A stretch of 7,753 nucleotides of DNA, taken from contig DBLB01000080.1 in the NCBI GenBank assembly GCA_002298695.1, positions 19,969 through 27,721 of the forward strand, written 5' to 3'. The notes beneath the pieces were generated by a model that had not been told where the DNA came from, made no database searches, and worked only from the letters and a program-made list of their open reading frames with translations. This stretch comes from Clostridiales bacterium UBA735. GTDB lineage: Bacteria; Bacillota; Clostridia; Oscillospirales; Oscillospiraceae. Positions 6,785 through 7,753 of this stretch are shown one piece after another; position 1 is the stretch's first letter, and each line of letters starts with the position of its first letter. The translations under genes were made by a program, and so were the position numbers.

Positions 6785-6826
6785 AAATTAAAAAACAGGA
6801 CGCCGCCCGGCCGGGCAGCGTCCTGT
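6785..6826 (-). terminator. Leader terminator (attenuator) upstream of the transporter operon
   Basis: On the minus strand ACAGGACGC (6826-6818) pairs with GCGTCCTGT (6803-6795). A U-G pair and GCCC/GGGC continue the stem to a GGCC loop, 14 pairs in all. TTTTTTAATTT follows at once. This is a very strong intrinsic terminator between the operon's only evident promoter and its first gene, so it makes sense only as a conditional attenuator or as a limiter of read-through. Its left arm can alternatively pair with the end of the leader ORF. Confidence 0.88.
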
Positions 6827-6859
6827 CATTTCCCGTCTCAGAAATGCATGGCGGACTGC
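6815..6859 (-). promoter_or_regulatory. Candidate antiterminator hairpin
   Basis: An alternative fold on the minus strand pairs CATTTC (6846-6841, the last two codons of the leader ORF) with GAAATG (6832-6827) around an 8-base loop containing the stop codon. Outer pairs join GCAG and TCC (6859-6853) to GGA and CTGC (6823-6815), with a small internal loop and a 2-base bulge. These outer pairs use the left arm of the terminator, so the two folds exclude each other. I derived it by eye without energy calculation. Confidence 0.45.
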
Positions 6860-6960
6860 GCGGTCAACTGCGGGGTACGACGAATGAGGCCAACAAAGCT
6901 GACCTTGGTAAAATAGAAATAAGCGCGCCCGGACGTATGCAGGCCGTTGTTCCTTGTCAT
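6838..6960 (-). CDS. Leader peptide of 40 residues with a Tyr-Phe-Tyr-Phe run
   Basis: A 40-codon ORF with ATG at 6960-6958 and TGA at 6840-6838. It lies wholly between the promoter and the attenuator terminator. AAGGAG eight bases before the ATG is as good a ribosome site as those of the real genes. The peptide is basic and contains RAYFYFTKVSF at residues 12-22, that is Tyr14, Phe15, Tyr16 and Phe17, with Phe22 and Phe40 further on and no Trp. Such control-codon runs are the mark of attenuation leaders (compare pheA and trp leaders), where stalling at scarce charged tRNA frees an antiterminator. The stop codon sits in the loop of the candidate antiterminator and 12 bases before the terminator stem, so a ribosome that finishes the ORF would block the antiterminator. 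No signal peptide or known domain is seen. Translation is inferred, not shown. Confidence 0.72.
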   Translation of the reverse strand: MTRNNGLHTSGRAYFYFTKVSFVGLIRRTPQLTAQSAMHF

Positions 6961-7016
6961 ATCGTCCACTCCTTCCGTAAGCTCCCCGGCGTTTGCCTTC
7001 GCTTTTCTTGTACAGT

Positions 7017-7045
7017 ATCATAGCGCTTTAAATCGGCGAAGTCAA
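7017..7045 (-). promoter_or_regulatory. Promoter of the transporter operon and its leader
   Basis: On the minus strand -35 TTGACT (7045-7040), a 17-base spacer and -10 TATGAT (7022-7017) each match consensus at five of six positions. Transcription would start near 7010, giving a leader of roughly 250 bases before the binding-protein gene and about 50 before the leader ORF. An inverted pair GGCGAA/TTCGCC (7035-7040 and 7054-7059) brackets the upstream side of the -35. Confidence 0.85.
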
Positions 7046-7120
7046 TAGAAATTTTCGCCAAATCACATGCATTTCTCTGTTTTGATTTCGTCACTCGTCA
7101 CAAATCGCCCATTTTGTCGG

Positions 7121-7753
7121 TCACGCCTGCGCCTGACGCAGTGTCCGGACGACCGTCGACACGTCCGTGCCGAGCTTTATGACGCGCCGGTCGTAGGTCA
7201 CGAGGCCGTTGACCTCATCTTCCACGTCAGAAAGTTGTGTGTAGACACATGCGGCAAGTCCTTTTTCTTTTGCCGGAATGATCTGGGTTTCATAGAGCTT
7301 CCGGTATGCGGCCGCGAGCGCCTCCGGCGTTTGATAGCCGCGGTAGCCGAAGTTCGCGTTATTCCAGGTGTGCCCTTCCACCGGCAGGTTGTAGCCGCCG
7401 AACTCCGAGAGGACAACGGCTCTCCCCTGCTTGTCCGGACGGAAGCGGTATTGGTAGAAGTATACGTGCAGGCTCTGCACGTCACCGACGCCCTGGTCGT
7501 GCCAGCCGCTGGCGTGGTCGATGAGGCGTGTGGGGTCGAGCTTGCGGACCAGACGCGTGATCTGCTTCGCGTCGAACTGCCCCCAGCCCTCGTTGAACGG
7601 CACCCAGAGCACGATGCACGGGCAGTTCTGCAGCTGCCGGATCATCTCCTCCAGCTCCTGCCGGAAGCTGTCGCGGCCGTCCGGGTCGGTGCGGGCGAAG
7701 AGGCGGTAATGGCTGTCCTTGAGGTGGATACCGGTGATGAGCGGGGCGGAGAT
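7121..7753 (-). CDS. Glycoside hydrolase family 2 enzyme, C-terminal part (5' truncated by window)
   Basis: The frame is open to the window edge, so 210 C-terminal residues are visible and the start is outside; the internal ATG at 7645 is not a credible start because conserved sequence lies upstream of it. It belongs to the retaining GH2 TIM-barrel family (beta-galactosidase/glucuronidase/mannosidase relatives). VLWVPFNEGWGQFD carries the Asn-Glu pair with the likely acid/base Glu at visible residue 55. VVLSEFGGYN carries the likely nucleophile Glu at 117. LDPTRLIDHASGWHD, GDVQSLHVY and VEGHTWNNANFGYRG fit the barrel of the GH2 group often annotated as sugar-binding domain proteins. The exact sugar cannot be told, since the N-terminal domains are missing. 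No signal peptide region is visible. It is on the same strand as the transporter operon but separated by that operon's promoter. Confidence 0.9.
   Translation of the reverse strand: MSAPLITGIHLKDSHYRLFARTDPDGRDSFRQELEEMIRQLQNCPCIVLWVPFNEGWGQFDAKQITRLVRKLDPTRLIDHASGWHDQGVGDVQSLHVYFYQYRFRPDKQGRAVVLSEFGGYNLPVEGHTWNNANFGYRGYQTPEALAAAYRKLYETQIIPAKEKGLAACVYTQLSDVEDEVNGLVTYDRRVIKLGTDVSTVVRTLRQAQA

Noticed and set aside
6785..7010. T-box riboswitch in the transporter leader
   Set aside because: I looked on the minus strand for the conserved T-box bulge (AGGGTGGNACCGCG-like) and found none. The terminator is present, but the sensing part looks like a translated ORF.
6788..7021. 77-codon minus-strand frame starting at 7021
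   Set aside because: Its ATG overlaps the -10 box of the transporter promoter, so it would not be in the transcript. It has no ribosome site, and it runs through the terminator hairpin in another frame than the leader ORF.
6571..7023. Plus-strand 150-codon frame opposite the lipoprotein linker and leader
   Set aside because: The Ala/Val/Ser-rich product is the complement of the low-complexity linker and the attenuator, with no promoter or ribosome site.
7046..7120. Terminator for the GH2 gene
   Set aside because: Only a weak GATTT/AAATC pairing is visible, with no GC stem and no T run. Transcription may run on into the transporter leader.
1..7753. CRISPR array, toxin-antitoxin pair, retron or phage-defence system
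   Set aside because: No spaced direct repeats, reverse transcriptase, nuclease or paired small genes are seen. Apart from the integrase end, the genes are metabolic and transport functions.

Overview
The window looks like chromosomal DNA of a GC-rich anaerobic Firmicute, most likely a gut clostridium of the Oscillospiraceae/Ruminococcaceae type. This is inferred from sigma-A type -35/-10 promoters with 17-bp spacers, strong AGGAG ribosome sites, an encoded CCA on the tRNA, an Ala/Asp/Glu-rich lipoprotein linker and a YXO-type palindromic GC repeat between genes. No 16S or other taxonomic marker is present, so the placement is tentative.

Layout. Positions 1-468 hold the C-terminal catalytic part of a tyrosine recombinase, cut by the window edge. 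It is followed by tandem 12-bp repeats, a perfect bidirectional terminator hairpin, and a tRNA-Leu(CAG) on the minus strand whose 3' end faces the integrase. This is the usual arrangement at the edge of an element integrated into a tRNA gene. From 863 to about 3691 lies a compact purA-purB operon on the plus strand (adenylosuccinate synthetase and adenylosuccinate lyase, the two steps IMP to AMP), with its own promoter and a strong terminator. A GC-rich palindromic repeat sits in the gap that follows.

From 7045 down to 3849 the minus strand carries a three-gene ABC transporter operon: lipoprotein binding protein, permease, ATPase. It is of the family annotated as putative tryptophan/tyrosine transport (TrpXYZ-like). 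It has a near-consensus promoter and a roughly 250-nt leader. The leader contains an unannotated 40-codon ORF with a Tyr-Phe-Tyr-Phe run, followed by a strong intrinsic terminator immediately before the binding-protein gene. A weaker hairpin joining the end of the small ORF to the terminator's left arm could act as an antiterminator. The simplest reading is ribosome-mediated attenuation of an aromatic amino acid importer by Tyr/Phe supply. No T-box was found. This leader is the most interesting item in the window.

The right end (7121-7753, minus) is the C-terminal part of a glycoside hydrolase family 2 enzyme, truncated by the window edge. Several long ORFs antisense to purAB and the transporter genes, and ORFs running through the tRNA, are judged to be shadows.
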